Assembly: GCA_035403465.1 (NCBI GenBank)
Contig: DAONFG010000008.1
Coordinates: forward strand, 1-64,000
Source: JAAYBQ01 sp035403465
GTDB taxonomy: Bacteria; Spirochaetota; UBA4802; UBA5550
Reading direction: 5' to 3'
Length of the DNA: 64,000 bases
The notes under the pieces are model-generated. The model was not told the origin of the DNA, ran no database searches, and saw only the letters and a list, made by a program, of their open reading frames with translations. Both the position numbers and the translations under genes were made by a program. This document shows, piece after piece, positions 1 through 8,789 of the stretch. Numbering within the stretch: the stretch's first letter is position 1; the number at the start of each line of letters is the position of its first letter.

Positions 1-169
1 GTTCAGCATCTTCACCCCTGAAAGCCCAGGCGTCTCTTGTAAGCTCCCATACAACACCGAGAAGGTACGATGGGTCACCTTTTATGAAACCGTCGTCATC
101 GGATTGCGTGGTTTCACCTTTCCGGATTACCGTGACTTTTGTTCTGTCGAATTTTACCTGGCTGCTCAT
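1..169 (-). CDS. Small unknown protein, copy 1 (C-terminus cut by window edge)
   Basis: The ATG is at 169-167 and the frame stays open to the window edge, giving 56 residues. They match the N-terminal 56 residues of the gene at 709-927 almost exactly; the main difference is TTQS in place of TALP near residues 20-23, plus one Pro to Leu change. The family is unknown to me. The protein is short, has no signal peptide, and carries a conserved acidic DDDGF stretch and a tryptophan-containing VVWELTRDAW core. It lies directly downstream of hicA on the same strand, so hicBA is sandwiched between two paralogues. It may be an accessory gene that travels with the toxin-antitoxin pair. Confidence 0.55.
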   Translation of the reverse strand, partial: MSSQVKFDRTKVTVIRKGETTQSDDDGFIKGDPSYLLGVVWELTRDAWAFRGEDAE

Positions 170-217
170 ACTGTTAGTATAATTGAAAGACGGGGTGTGT
201 CAAGTGAATTAAAGGGT
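1..217. repeat. Direct repeat copy A flanking hicBA
   Basis: Positions 1-217 match 759-979 with few substitutions. The match covers the start of the small unknown gene and its upstream region, including the run gtgtcaagtgaattaaaggg. The repeat probably continues to the left of the window. It makes the hicBA pair look like the content of a segmental duplication. Confidence 0.9.
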
Positions 218-224
218 GGATTAA

Positions 225-449
225 TCAGCGGTGTTCGAGAAATTCCTCAATTGTTATACCAATATCTTTTGCGATCTGCCTGAGTAAAACAGGTGAAATA
301 TCCCTGCCCTGATGAAAGGGAACTGTTGTGAATCTGCCATCCCGATGTTTAAACTGCTTATGTGAACCTTTCTGCCTGGCTTCAAAAAATCCGAGCTTCT
401 CAAGTATTTCAACTACATCTCGCGCTTTAAGCACCGGTATTGTTCCCAC
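225..449 (-). CDS. hicA: HicA-type mRNA interferase toxin
   Basis: This 74-aa protein is of the HicA/YcfA family, small double-stranded-RNA-binding-fold ribonucleases that cleave mRNA in the cytoplasm. The diagnostic GSHKQFKH segment with the catalytic His is near residue 30, followed by a TTVPFHQGRDI strand and an LLRQIAKDIGI helix; length is typical. The start is GTG at 449-447, only 2 nt after the hicB stop, so the two genes are translationally linked. HicB, encoded just upstream, should neutralise it. Confidence 0.9.
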   Translation of the reverse strand: MGTIPVLKARDVVEILEKLGFFEARQKGSHKQFKHRDGRFTTVPFHQGRDISPVLLRQIAKDIGITIEEFLEHR

Positions 450-451
450 TA

Positions 452-658
452 TTACACATGTACCAGCTGCGTTCCTATGAATTCACTCTCCATTCGAGGA
501 GCGCCATCTTCAAGAAGCATTTCAATTACCTCTTTAAGATTACTATTCAACTCTTCAAGTGTTTCACCCTGAGAATGCGCTCCGGGAAATCCCGGGACAT
601 GCCCGACGTACAATTCAGTATCAGGACATTTTTCAATTATTGCTGTAAAGGTATACAT
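452..658 (-). CDS. hicB: HicB-type antitoxin (short form)
   Basis: This 68-aa protein is of the HicB/UPF0150 family. It has the partially degraded RNase-H-like fold signature: an N-terminal strand, the YVGHVPGFPGAHSQGET loop and an EELNSNLKEVIEMLLE helix. It lacks a C-terminal DNA-binding domain, as short HicB proteins do, so autorepression may be weak or need another factor. It is the first gene of the hicBA transcript. A GGAG element lies 7 nt before its ATG. Confidence 0.88.
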   Translation of the reverse strand: MYTFTAIIEKCPDTELYVGHVPGFPGAHSQGETLEELNSNLKEVIEMLLEDGAPRMESEFIGTQLVHV

Positions 659-679
659 ATCTTAACTCCGATGTTAATT

Positions 680-708
680 AAAATAGCATTAAAGTCCCTG
701 CAAATCAA
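680..708 (-). promoter_or_regulatory. Candidate sigma-70 promoter for hicBA
   Basis: On the minus strand TTGATT (708-703) is followed after 17 nt by TATTTT (685-680), about 22 nt upstream of the hicB ATG. Spacing is ideal but the -10 box is only a moderate match. Confidence 0.45.
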
Positions 709-927
709 TCAAATATCTTCACTTCTTTGAATATTAACAATATTTCTCTGTAATCTTCGTTCAGCATCTTCACCCCTGAAAGCCCAGGCGTCTCTTGTAA
801 GCTCCCATACAACTCCGGGAAGGTATGAAGGGTCACCTTTTATAAAGCCGTCGTCATCGGGTAACGCGGTTTCACCTTTCCGGATTACCGTGACCTTTGT
901 TCTGTCGAATTTTACCTGGCTGCTCAT
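709..927 (-). CDS. Small unknown protein, copy 2
   Basis: This is a 72-aa soluble protein that I do not recognise. It is the full-length version of the gene cut by the left edge of the window. Visible features are a basic N-terminus (KFDRTKVTVIRKGE), an acidic DDDGF turn, and a C-terminal arginine-rich helix (EDAERRLQRN). It ends about 50 nt before hicB on the same strand and could be co-transcribed with it or separated by the hicBA promoter. Its duplication around hicBA suggests that it moves with the pair. Confidence 0.65.
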   Translation of the reverse strand: MSSQVKFDRTKVTVIRKGETALPDDDGFIKGDPSYLPGVVWELTRDAWAFRGEDAERRLQRNIVNIQRSEDI

Positions 928-979
928 ATGCTGTTAGTATAAATGAAAGACGGGGGGTGTGTCAAGTGAATTAAAGGGC
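759..979. repeat. Direct repeat copy B flanking hicBA
   Basis: This is the second copy of the segment at 1-217. It includes most of the unknown 72-aa gene and the region upstream of its start. Scattered substitutions show that the duplication is not very recent. Confidence 0.9.
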
Positions 980-1028
980 GATGTATTTATGCTTGAAGTT
1001 GCACATGCCGTTTTACTGCAGGTTAATG

Positions 1029-1049
1029 CCCTGCCCGGAACGGGCAGGG
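1029..1049 (-). terminator. GC-rich hairpin after the 1156-aa lipoprotein gene
   Basis: A perfect 9-bp stem (1029-1037 with 1041-1049) closes a 3-nt loop, 10 nt beyond the stop codon of the minus-strand gene. There is no clear U-run after it, so it may act as a non-canonical terminator or an mRNA-stabilising 3' end. Confidence 0.5.
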
Positions 1050-1058
1050 GAATGAGTA

Positions 1059-4000
1059 TTAATTCGTATCTGTTATATTCTGGAAGTATATATCCGTATT
1101 GGAATTACGCTGATCAGTCCAGAAATAGACACCATCATTGTATGTGCCGCCGTCACTCCACCTTAGCATCCAGTGATCAATTGCATATGGCGATACGGAC
1201 TGATCTGTTCTAACAGGTATGCCTGCGAACACATCAGCAGCACTGTAAACCGGTGTCACCCTGGACAGGTTAGACAGCAGGTGCTGAGTATAGATTGAAT
1301 AGTAAACTGAAGGGAAATAACGCATGTCAAGCCATGAAACAATGGCGCCTCCGCTGCCGTCCGCATAAACGCGCGGGTTAAGCTGTGAACAGCTTACAGT
1401 TCCCGGGCTCACCTGGGTTGTGCCGGTACATGTTGCGCTTGTGTTAAATTTCTTCGCATAGATCACTTTAGGCTGTCCGGTTTCATAAACAAGTATGACC
1501 TCGGTTGTTGAAATTGCCGCAATCCGGCCATTATCAGCTGAGGGTACGGTTGTCCCCGCAATAGTCCCCGCACTATTAATATGAGCGATTCCTATTACGT
1601 TTGATGATGTTTCATACAGAACCCAGCAGCCGCCGGCACCGTCTGATATGACATTTTTAACAAGATAATTTGAACCGACCGGCGTTACGGCTGTTGTAAT
1701 GACCTGGATACCGGCGACATTATATGCATTTGCCAGGGCACTTGACCATACGAAGGTACCGTCGCTCCGTATCTTTTTTGTCCTGATATCCCAGGTACTG
1801 CCCGCACCTGCCGTTTCATAAACAACTATGGCGTCGCCGGCAATTGAAGTGATGATATAGGGATTCTGTGCATTTGCCGCAATATCTGTTATAATAAATG
1901 AATCTGTAAGAGTTGCGGAGGGATAAACAAGGCTTCCATCTGCCATGCTGACGCTTCTGCCCCTGATATTATTTGATTCATCCCAGGCGAATGTCACTGC
2001 GGTCCACCTGTATACTATGAAGTACCTTGACGTTGTGTTTAAGTCGAAAATCTGAGTATCAAGAGTGAGGTCCGACCCCGAAACAGAAGTGATTTTTGCA
2101 TATGTGCCTGTATCAATCCTGTAGATCATGTCCCCGGCCTGGACCGCAGCGCCAAGGCCGGATACAGTAACAACACTTCCGGTTGCCGTTGTTTTTGTAC
2201 CGCATGTCACATAATGATTATATGTGGGCAGCCTGAATATTGAGTAGGCCTGCGCAGTATCGAAAAGGAACCTGGCTCCGTCTGACAGTATAAGCAAATC
2301 ATGATTATCTGCATACACTGTATCTGCCAGGTCATAATCACCTGTTACCGTATTTATTACAATATCTTTTGTTGTAACACCGGCGGCAGAAAAATCCCTT
2401 GATAAATCATATAGGGCATTTGTATCTGCGGTTCCATTGGTTATCAAATCATAGGTTGTAAGTGAATTTCCGATTACAAAACCTGTAGCCAATGCTGTTG
2501 TATAGTTAAAATAACCGGTAAAAGGTTCATCATCATAGGAAATAATATATGTGTATTTACTATCACCCGTCACAATATCATTAGCATCAAGATTTCCGTT
2601 AGTTACTGTCATTGTTGTACCGGAAGCAGACCAGTTTGCTGTAGCAGTCTCTGTTGTACCAGCATCACCTATTCTATAATTAAAATTACTCGACGTTATC
2701 CTGTCAGAGGCAAGAAGAAGCATATTATCCCCGTATATTTCTGACACAGTTGTATGACCCGAAGCTCCAGCGAGTATCGCTTCATTGATCATATGATCAC
2801 CTGAATCAAGAGCTCCCATCACGCTGAAAATTTTAACTGAATCATAAATAAAATTGGTTTCAGCTATGCCTGACGTTACCGGGGTGACATATACACTGTT
2901 AGTTAAAGCCATCCTTGCATTTACAGCTGATCCGTCATAGACCTGCAGCCCGCCGCTGCCCCAGGTGTATGCTATACCCGCACTGTCATATATCCTTGAA
3001 GCATAAATATCTCCCCCGTTTACACCGGATACTATTACACCTGTTGTTGTTTCAACGGAGATAATTCCAATTATTCCGCCGGCAGTAAAAAGTGATACAC
3101 CGCTTGCGGCCCACCTGTCCCAGGTATCAGCCATACCTGATGAGGAGTCAAAGTACTGTGCATAAACAGATGTGCCACTCTTCCATATTAAAAAAGACTG
3201 GTTTACATTAAGCTGGCATGACTTGAGTCCTGTCTCATCGGAACCGTTTACAGCGAGCTGATAATTATCCGATGCATCAGGGGTCGTTCTTATTACAGCA
3301 TTAAAAGATAATGTCTGGTTGAAAGGCCCCCCCGTCAGTGTGGCAGGATCGGAATTTGTACTTATACTGAAACTGTAGACCTGGTTACGGTCAAGGCCTG
3401 TAAATGTATATGAGTGGTTGTAAACCAGCGCAGTACTGTGGTAAGTCTCTACAGCAGATGCAAAAGCTTCAGCATCATCAATCTCGGCATGTGATACTGA
3501 CTTGATATCTGTTGTCCAGTGAATTGTAACCTGTGTGGGATTACCCGGGTCATACTCCACATAAACAGAACCCGTATTTATTGAAGCAGGTACAGTTGAA
3601 TAAAGAGGCGTACTGAAGGATATCGTATCCTGCACCAAGGGATTGCCGGCGTAATCCTCTATTGCGTTGCCAACAGATACTGTAAGAGTATAGGTATCCT
3701 CATAATCCAGCTCAGAACCTGGTAAAAAGAAGAAATTCAGGTTTGTTTCATCAATTCTACCAACTGTTCCGGTTACATTACCAGCTGTAGCTCCGGTCAG
3801 GGTAATACTTGTACCTGTCACAGTTGTGGGATCAACTGCCTCGGAAAATGTAAACTCAATCCTGCCGTTTGAACCCGTTAGCCTGATTGGTACACCAGTA
3901 GAAGCATCCGCCGGGTTAGTTACTGAAAGAGTCGGCGCTGATGTATCAGAAGCTGCACCTGAAGCATTTGTTATCAATTGAAACTCAACATCATTAATTA

Positions 4001-4529
4001 AAGGCGTAGCAACGGTCACATCCGTAAGGCTGCCGGCATAATGAGCAGTAAGGTTAGAAAAATCGAGATTAAGGGATGGATCACCTGACAGATAGGCTGT
4101 ATTATCTATAACAACACGGTAGGTTGTTGATGCAGCAAGTCCACCTGTGACATCAACAGCATAAGACTGCGAATTTGTTGTGTTGACTGTAAATACCGCC
4201 GAAGTACTTCCGGCGGCGCCTACATAAACATGGATAGCTGAAATTACAGAAGCGTTATCCATGACCCTTGTGAAAACTATTGTTATGTCATTTGCTGTAT
4301 CCCCGGGAGTAATACCTGTCATTACACCAGGTGATCCGGAATGAGATGTCAGTCTTCCTGGAAATACAGCGTATATCTGGGGATTATCAGTACCGACTGC
4401 ACCGCCGCCGCCTGTTGCCGTTACTGACATAGGATTAAGAGTAGCTGCTTCACGGGTACATGATGCAATCGCAGTTATTACCAGAATAAGCAGGTAAGCT
4501 ATTATTCCCCGGTGAAGTTGATTTTTCAT
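1059..4529 (-). CDS. Large surface lipoprotein with Ig-like and FnIII-like domains
   Basis: This roughly 1156-aa exported protein has a lipobox ending in IASC near residue 26, so it should be acylated and sit on an outer leaflet. After the lipid anchor come two SbsA/Big-type Ig-like domains that begin with 'negative-position' phrases such as FTRVMDNAS and FTFSEAVDP. A fibronectin-type-III-like domain follows, with its YSFSIST strand near residue 390. The long C-terminal part, rich in Gly/Thr/Ser, resembles beta-propeller or beta-helix repeats and closes with aromatic-rich WTDQRNSN. The second Met (4529) is preferred because AAGGA lies 6 nt upstream of it; the first Met (4535) touches that site. 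It diverges from the 822-aa gene. The role is probably adhesion or surface display, inferred from architecture only. Confidence 0.75.
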   Translation of the reverse strand: MKNQLHRGIIAYLLILVITAIASCTREAATLNPMSVTATGGGGAVGTDNPQIYAVFPGRLTSHSGSPGVMTGITPGDTANDITIVFTRVMDNASVISAIHVYVGAAGSTSAVFTVNTTNSQSYAVDVTGGLAASTTYRVVIDNTAYLSGDPSLNLDFSNLTAHYAGSLTDVTVATPLINDVEFQLITNASGAASDTSAPTLSVTNPADASTGVPIRLTGSNGRIEFTFSEAVDPTTVTGTSITLTGATAGNVTGTVGRIDETNLNFFFLPGSELDYEDTYTLTVSVGNAIEDYAGNPLVQDTISFSTPLYSTVPASINTGSVYVEYDPGNPTQVTIHWTTDIKSVSHAEIDDAEAFASAVETYHSTALVYNHSYTFTGLDRNQVYSFSISTNSDPATLTGGPFNQTLSFNAVIRTTPDASDNYQLAVNGSDETGLKSCQLNVNQSFLIWKSGTSVYAQYFDSSSGMADTWDRWAASGVSLFTAGGIIGIISVETTTGVIVSGVNGGDIYASRIYDSAGIAYTWGSGGLQVYDGSAVNARMALTNSVYVTPVTSGIAETNFIYDSVKIFSVMGALDSGDHMINEAILAGASGHTTVSEIYGDNMLLLASDRITSSNFNYRIGDAGTTETATANWSASGTTMTVTNGNLDANDIVTGDSKYTYIISYDDEPFTGYFNYTTALATGFVIGNSLTTYDLITNGTADTNALYDLSRDFSAAGVTTKDIVINTVTGDYDLADTVYADNHDLLILSDGARFLFDTAQAYSIFRLPTYNHYVTCGTKTTATGSVVTVSGLGAAVQAGDMIYRIDTGTYAKITSVSGSDLTLDTQIFDLNTTSRYFIVYRWTAVTFAWDESNNIRGRSVSMADGSLVYPSATLTDSFIITDIAANAQNPYIITSIAGDAIVVYETAGAGSTWDIRTKKIRSDGTFVWSSALANAYNVAGIQVITTAVTPVGSNYLVKNVISDGAGGCWVLYETSSNVIGIAHINSAGTIAGTTVPSADNGRIAAISTTEVILVYETGQPKVIYAKKFNTSATCTGTTQVSPGTVSCSQLNPRVYADGSGGAIVSWLDMRYFPSVYYSIYTQHLLSNLSRVTPVYSAADVFAGIPVRTDQSVSPYAIDHWMLRWSDGGTYNDGVYFWTDQRNSNTDIYFQNITDTN

Positions 4530-4639
4530 TTTCATTCCTTGTACTTTATTATGCGCTTAATATTTTTATAATTGATATTTCTCCAAGGTTATTTTAACTT
4601 ATGTTACACTAATATGTCTATTAAAAATAAGATTTGTTA

Positions 4640-4668
4640 TTGGAAAATACAATTAAAAGTGATATTAT
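4640..4668 (+). promoter_or_regulatory. Candidate sigma-70 promoter for the 822-aa gene
   Basis: TTGGAA (4640-4645) is followed by 17 nt and TATTAT (4663-4668), about 30 nt upstream of the ATG at 4699. It lies in a very AT-rich 160-nt divergent intergenic region that must also hold the promoter of the opposing lipoprotein gene. Confidence 0.5.
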
Positions 4669-4698
4669 TACCGAAAATTAACGGCATACAGGCAAATA

Positions 4699-7167
4699 AT
4701 GATTAAAAAAAATAATATAACTACGGGCCTGATTATCTTTCTTGCGGCATTATTTCTGCCTGCCACATCCATGTCGGCCATAACAGGCGTATCCGTTTCA
4801 GCCGATACACCAACAACTGTATCAGGTGATCCCTACTACCTGGCATCCAGTTCCACATCATATGACTATGTTGTCACAGTTACAGACCCTGCTGCGGCCA
4901 CAAGGGACTATTACAACTATGTTGATCTTGTTATCCCCATGGCAGGGGGCAACACAATAACAGCAAGATGGACTGCTGATGCAGGCTTCGGATTATTTGT
5001 TTTCCAGGCAGGGAGTTGGGGCTCATCAACTATTGCAGCTGCTGATGGAACCACTGTTTCAGGAACCACCACCCTGACCCTTACATTCAGGATAACCTTC
5101 GCCTGGAACATTCCTCTCTCACATAATGGAACACCAGGCTTAAAAACAATTACTGCAACAGCTTATGATGACGCTCTCACAAATATGAGCGGTTCCACAT
5201 CAATAACCTACGGGTTCTGTAACCAGGTAAAGGTTGGCACATTTGCACAGGGAGGTTCAGCTGCAGATGGGATGGTCAATCCCTATTCTGCAGCCTTTAA
5301 CGTTACAGGCAGTATATATTACAACATTGCAGGCACATCCCTTGCACTTACCAATGCCGACATTAACACAGTGGCATTATACAGGGACGCCGTCAATACA
5401 GCTATTGCAAATACAGGCGCCGACCCTGCTTTTATTTTTTCGGTTGACCCGGCTCCTGGAGACACACTTGGAGGTTTTGACTGGCGCATATCTGTAACAC
5501 TGAATAACCCCGACGCTTCAACAAATCCTTTATTCGCGGCAAATACGCTTCCATGCATATATGACCGGGTCCAGGTAACATCAATTGTAATATCAAACCC
5601 CGGAAATGCCGGAAGAATAAACGGCACAACGCACTGGCGCAGCACCCTCGTGCCCGGAACTACGATAACAATTAACGCAGAGATGCAGCTTAACAGTACG
5701 GGCATGAACGGTGATACCGTATTCAGGATCAACAACGGTTCCACAAACTGGGATGTTACAATATTAAGCGGCGAAACCGGCGGAACCTTTGTTATACCAT
5801 CAGCAGCCCCGGACATGATTACAGAATCGGGAAGCGACACCTACACTATTACACAGATTACAAATCCATACTACGGGGTACAGACTGGAAACGCCCAGAT
5901 ACGCGAAACAGTAAACTACCCTGATACGCAATACTCCGACCAGCTTGTCTGGTGGGACGATGCTGACGCACCCAATGGAGGAGCAGCGCTTACAAACGGT
6001 GTTGCACCTGTCAGATCAGCAACAAGCGTAACTGTGTACTGGGTGCCTGTAAACACTTCTACTGCATCTGCCGACGGCGACTTTTATGAATACAGGGTAT
6101 ACATCCGCGAAACAGCCGGCACCCCTCCCTGGAATCAGTGGAACGGTGATAATGATCCTCTTTTAAGGGATTCTGCACCAGGAGTGATTGTTAATAATCC
6201 CAACGGCAGCACCAGCCCGGCCCTGAATTTTACCAATCCAGGCGGGCAAAAATACACTACTGTAACCGGACTTGATATTTTTACAGAGTATGAATACTAT
6301 GTAACAGCTGTTGACATCTTCGGAAACGAGATATCCACAGGAACAATAGACACTTTCAGGACAACACCGTACTCGATAGAGGCCACTGTAAGTGACGGAA
6401 TTACAAGCATTTCAAATGCAACATTTGCAACCGATAACAGCCCGGCAGGCTACGGGACCCGCCAGTTAAGGGATACAAATATCAGCGTTACTCTACGCAT
6501 TGTAACTTCCGCGGGAGAGGACCCGGACAGTGTTATTGTATGGTTTACAAATAACCCTCATGATGGCGGTGATATACCTATTATTGATATAGGAAATAAT
6601 ACCGCCAATGTAACTGCATTCACTGGTGCGAATATTCTGGAATCAGTCAATGCAAGAAAGACAGCTCCAAATGAATGGGTGGCATATCTTCCCTCAGAAT
6701 CAGATATAATAATTAACGGAAACAGTGTCCGGTTTGTTGTTGAAACTACAAAAGAAGGAACTTCAGCCTTTTCGGACTGGAACACAAGCAATCTTAATGA
6801 CTTTAATAACGATAATGAATGGTCATTCTCAATAATCACCGCCCCGGACTTTACCCCCTGGCCCACGCGCATGCTGAACAACGTCATAACCAACGATAAC
6901 CCTGTTGCATACCCGTCATACTACCTTACGGATGACGCCTATGTTACAATAACAGCCTATGACATAAAGGGGAGGCCTGTCGCAGTGCTCCTTGACAAAG
7001 GGTTCCGCAGGGCCGGACAGAACATTAAAGAGGACGGCTGGGCAGGTACCAATAAAAACAGGAAAAAACTCGGAGTAGGCCTCTACTACATACGCATACT
7101 TGCAAAACGGGCTTCCGACGGTAAGGTTATTATAGATAAGTACAGTAAGATTGTTGTGGCTAAATGA
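4699..7167 (+). CDS. Exported multidomain protein with FlgD-like Ig C-terminus
   Basis: This 822-aa protein has a clear signal peptide, probably cleaved after ATSMSA near residue 27. The body is Thr/Asn/Asp-rich beta-sandwich sequence. A fibronectin-type-III-like module lies near residues 430-550, recognisable by YEYRVYIRE and TGLDIFTEYEYYV. The last 80 residues match FlgD-type Ig-like domains (AYDIKGRPVAVL ... GVGLYYIRI), which are common at the C-terminus of secreted surface proteins. No catalytic motif was seen. It diverges from the giant lipoprotein gene and converges on the barrel gene at 7224, forming an envelope cluster. Confidence 0.75.
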   Translation: MIKKNNITTGLIIFLAALFLPATSMSAITGVSVSADTPTTVSGDPYYLASSSTSYDYVVTVTDPAAATRDYYNYVDLVIPMAGGNTITARWTADAGFGLFVFQAGSWGSSTIAAADGTTVSGTTTLTLTFRITFAWNIPLSHNGTPGLKTITATAYDDALTNMSGSTSITYGFCNQVKVGTFAQGGSAADGMVNPYSAAFNVTGSIYYNIAGTSLALTNADINTVALYRDAVNTAIANTGADPAFIFSVDPAPGDTLGGFDWRISVTLNNPDASTNPLFAANTLPCIYDRVQVTSIVISNPGNAGRINGTTHWRSTLVPGTTITINAEMQLNSTGMNGDTVFRINNGSTNWDVTILSGETGGTFVIPSAAPDMITESGSDTYTITQITNPYYGVQTGNAQIRETVNYPDTQYSDQLVWWDDADAPNGGAALTNGVAPVRSATSVTVYWVPVNTSTASADGDFYEYRVYIRETAGTPPWNQWNGDNDPLLRDSAPGVIVNNPNGSTSPALNFTNPGGQKYTTVTGLDIFTEYEYYVTAVDIFGNEISTGTIDTFRTTPYSIEATVSDGITSISNATFATDNSPAGYGTRQLRDTNISVTLRIVTSAGEDPDSVIVWFTNNPHDGGDIPIIDIGNNTANVTAFTGANILESVNARKTAPNEWVAYLPSESDIIINGNSVRFVVETTKEGTSAFSDWNTSNLNDFNNDNEWSFSIITAPDFTPWPTRMLNNVITNDNPVAYPSYYLTDDAYVTITAYDIKGRPVAVLLDKGFRRAGQNIKEDGWAGTNKNRKKLGVGLYYIRILAKRASDGKVIIDKYSKIVVAK

Positions 7168-7181
7168 TAAAACAGGATTTC

Positions 7182-7208
7182 TGAATGGGGGGCGAAAACC
7201 CCCATTCA
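7182..7208. terminator. Bidirectional terminator between convergent genes
   Basis: A perfect 10-bp stem (7182-7191 with 7199-7208) and a 7-nt loop lie 15 nt after the stop of the plus-strand gene and 16 nt from the stop of the minus-strand gene. AT-rich sequence flanks it on both sides. Confidence 0.7.
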
Positions 7209-7223
7209 ATTTATACCTTATTA

Positions 7224-7838
7224 TCAAAAGAATGCCTTTACACCGGCACTGAATATAGCCATTGTACCATCGATTGCATCTGTTCCATTATCCTTTGAAT
7301 TAAAAGAATAAACAAACTGACCGTATAAAGCAATATGCTCCCCGAGCATAAAAGCAGCACCTGCTCCAATGGGTATTCTTGTGAAATCGTAATCTATTGT
7401 TTCACCAATTTTTGCTTTTGAATAAATATAAGATAGAGATGCATACGGTAAGATTGCACTTCCGGTATTATAATAATAATGCACTGATGGTCCTATAGAC
7501 CATATATCAATACTATCTCCTGATGATGTTTCTGTTGAGGCATAATGCACAGAACCGCCAACAGCAAGTCCATCAATTATAAAATAGTTTACCTCGGTCC
7601 CAACCGGGTAATACGCATCGTTCATCATCCCCAGATGCGAATCATTAATCCCGAAAATATCCGCATCATCCCCGTCATACAGATCCCCTGACCTTGCGAA
7701 GGAATACCCAATATCAAACAGCTTTATCACCAGGTTCCCTTTTGCAACAGGATTAGCCTGTTCCCCTGCCTGAGCATAAATCCCTGACGCACAGAACATT
7801 AAAATTACAGCACCAATAGAAACTATCAGTTTTTTCAT
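7224..7838 (-). CDS. Small outer-membrane beta-barrel protein
   Basis: This 204-aa protein has a signal peptide (cleavage probable after IYAQA near residue 24). The mature chain shows alternating amphipathic strands with Gly/aromatic repeats and terminates in AGVKAFF, a C-terminal Phe typical of BAM substrates. The pattern fits an 8-stranded OmpW/OmpX-like barrel such as the porin-superfamily 'outer membrane beta-barrel' proteins. GAGGTGAG lies before the ATG. It converges on the 822-aa gene. Its exact role (small-molecule pore or structural) cannot be read from the sequence. Confidence 0.75.
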   Translation of the reverse strand: MKKLIVSIGAVILMFCASGIYAQAGEQANPVAKGNLVIKLFDIGYSFARSGDLYDGDDADIFGINDSHLGMMNDAYYPVGTEVNYFIIDGLAVGGSVHYASTETSSGDSIDIWSIGPSVHYYYNTGSAILPYASLSYIYSKAKIGETIDYDFTRIPIGAGAAFMLGEHIALYGQFVYSFNSKDNGTDAIDGTMAIFSAGVKAFF

Positions 7839-8022
7839 ATTCTCACCTCTTTGTATTATTCCACATAAAACCTATGCAATTTTACATAAAATACCTCCAG
7901 GGGGGGTAATTTCCAACTTTTTTTAGTGTTTTCACCACCTGAAAAGCGCAAATATTGAAAATTTCTTTACTTTTGACTCTATTGCATCGTATTAATACAT
8001 ATCACACACCGGGGGTATCATT

Positions 8023-8487
8023 ATGTCAAAGGTAACATTAAATCCAATGTTTCAAAATCACAGCGGCAGGATGGGCAGGATTGTACACTACAGTCTCTTC
8101 GGAAAACAGTACTGCCGCATTCACGTGATACCGAAAAATCCCCGCACTGAATGCCAGCAGGCAGTGCGCCGCACCTTTGCCGATGCGGTAAACTCATGGC
8201 GCCGGCTTTTACCGGAACAGAAAGCTGAATACAACAGGAAAGCCCGGAAGAAACGCATGCGCGGGTACAACCTTTACATATCAAAGTACATGAAGGGGGG
8301 TGTGACAGTTGACAGCGCATCTGTTCAAGGCATTCAGCCGGTTACCAGCAGGCTCTCTTCTTTTACCTTGAATTCAGCTCACACCGTTGCAGCTCCGATG
8401 CAGCTCCGTTCCAGCTCCGATGACGCTTCAGTTCAGGTTAAGGAGCGATTATACCCCGCTTCTACACTGCCGGTAAAAGACTCGTAG
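8023..8487 (+). CDS. Small basic protein of unknown function
   Basis: I do not recognise a named family in this 154-aa protein. The first 92 residues look conserved and compact: a Gly/Arg-rich start (NHSGRMGRIVHYSLFGKQY), a proline turn (VIPKNPRT), then a helical segment with spaced aromatics (WRRLLPEQKAEYNRKARKK) and GYNLYISKYMKGG. That layout recalls HMG-box-like small nucleic-acid binders, but only loosely. The last 60 residues are Ser/Ala-rich, low-complexity and encoded by short repeats, so they may be a degenerate extension. A GGGGG run precedes the ATG. The GC-palindrome repeat at 8561 follows. Confidence 0.6.
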   Translation: MSKVTLNPMFQNHSGRMGRIVHYSLFGKQYCRIHVIPKNPRTECQQAVRRTFADAVNSWRRLLPEQKAEYNRKARKKRMRGYNLYISKYMKGGVTVDSASVQGIQPVTSRLSSFTLNSAHTVAAPMQLRSSSDDASVQVKERLYPASTLPVKDS

Positions 8488-8560
8488 AACCATAGGTTGC
8501 GCATGGTACAGGGCTGAGGCATGAAGTTTTCAACAGAATTTGCCACAGAGGCCTTAACCG

Positions 8561-8775
8561 CATGCCCTCATCCGCGCTACTGCGCACCTTCTCCCGTACA
8601 GAATTAATGAAAACTATTATTCATGAACAAATCCGGGTCAGGAATATTTTGAGTAAATACAGGGAGAAGGGATTGCCTCAACTGATTTATGCTATCCCCT
8701 TCTCCCAGGTAAAAGTATGTGCATAATAAAAATATCGCGTCGGGAGAGGGTGCCCGGAGGGCGGGTGAGGGCATG
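8561..8775. repeat. GC-palindrome interspersed element, family R, copy 1
   Basis: The ends are inverted: ATGCCCTCATCCG at the left and CGGGTGAGGGCAT at the right. Inner CACCTTCTCCC and GGGAGAGGGTGCCC arms and a central motif AGAATTAATGAAAA are shared with the copy at 9517-9710. It has no coding potential. It looks like a small non-autonomous (MITE- or REP-like) element. The two copies bracket the HAD phosphatase gene. Confidence 0.8.
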
Positions 8776-8789
8776 ATACAGACCAAATA

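Noticed and set aside
440..730. 96-codon plus-strand frame
   Set aside because: It is antisense to hicB and its promoter, without domain or RBS.
4529..4699. Riboswitch in the divergent intergenic region
   Set aside because: It is very AT-rich with no conserved stem-loop core; a plain pair of promoters explains it.
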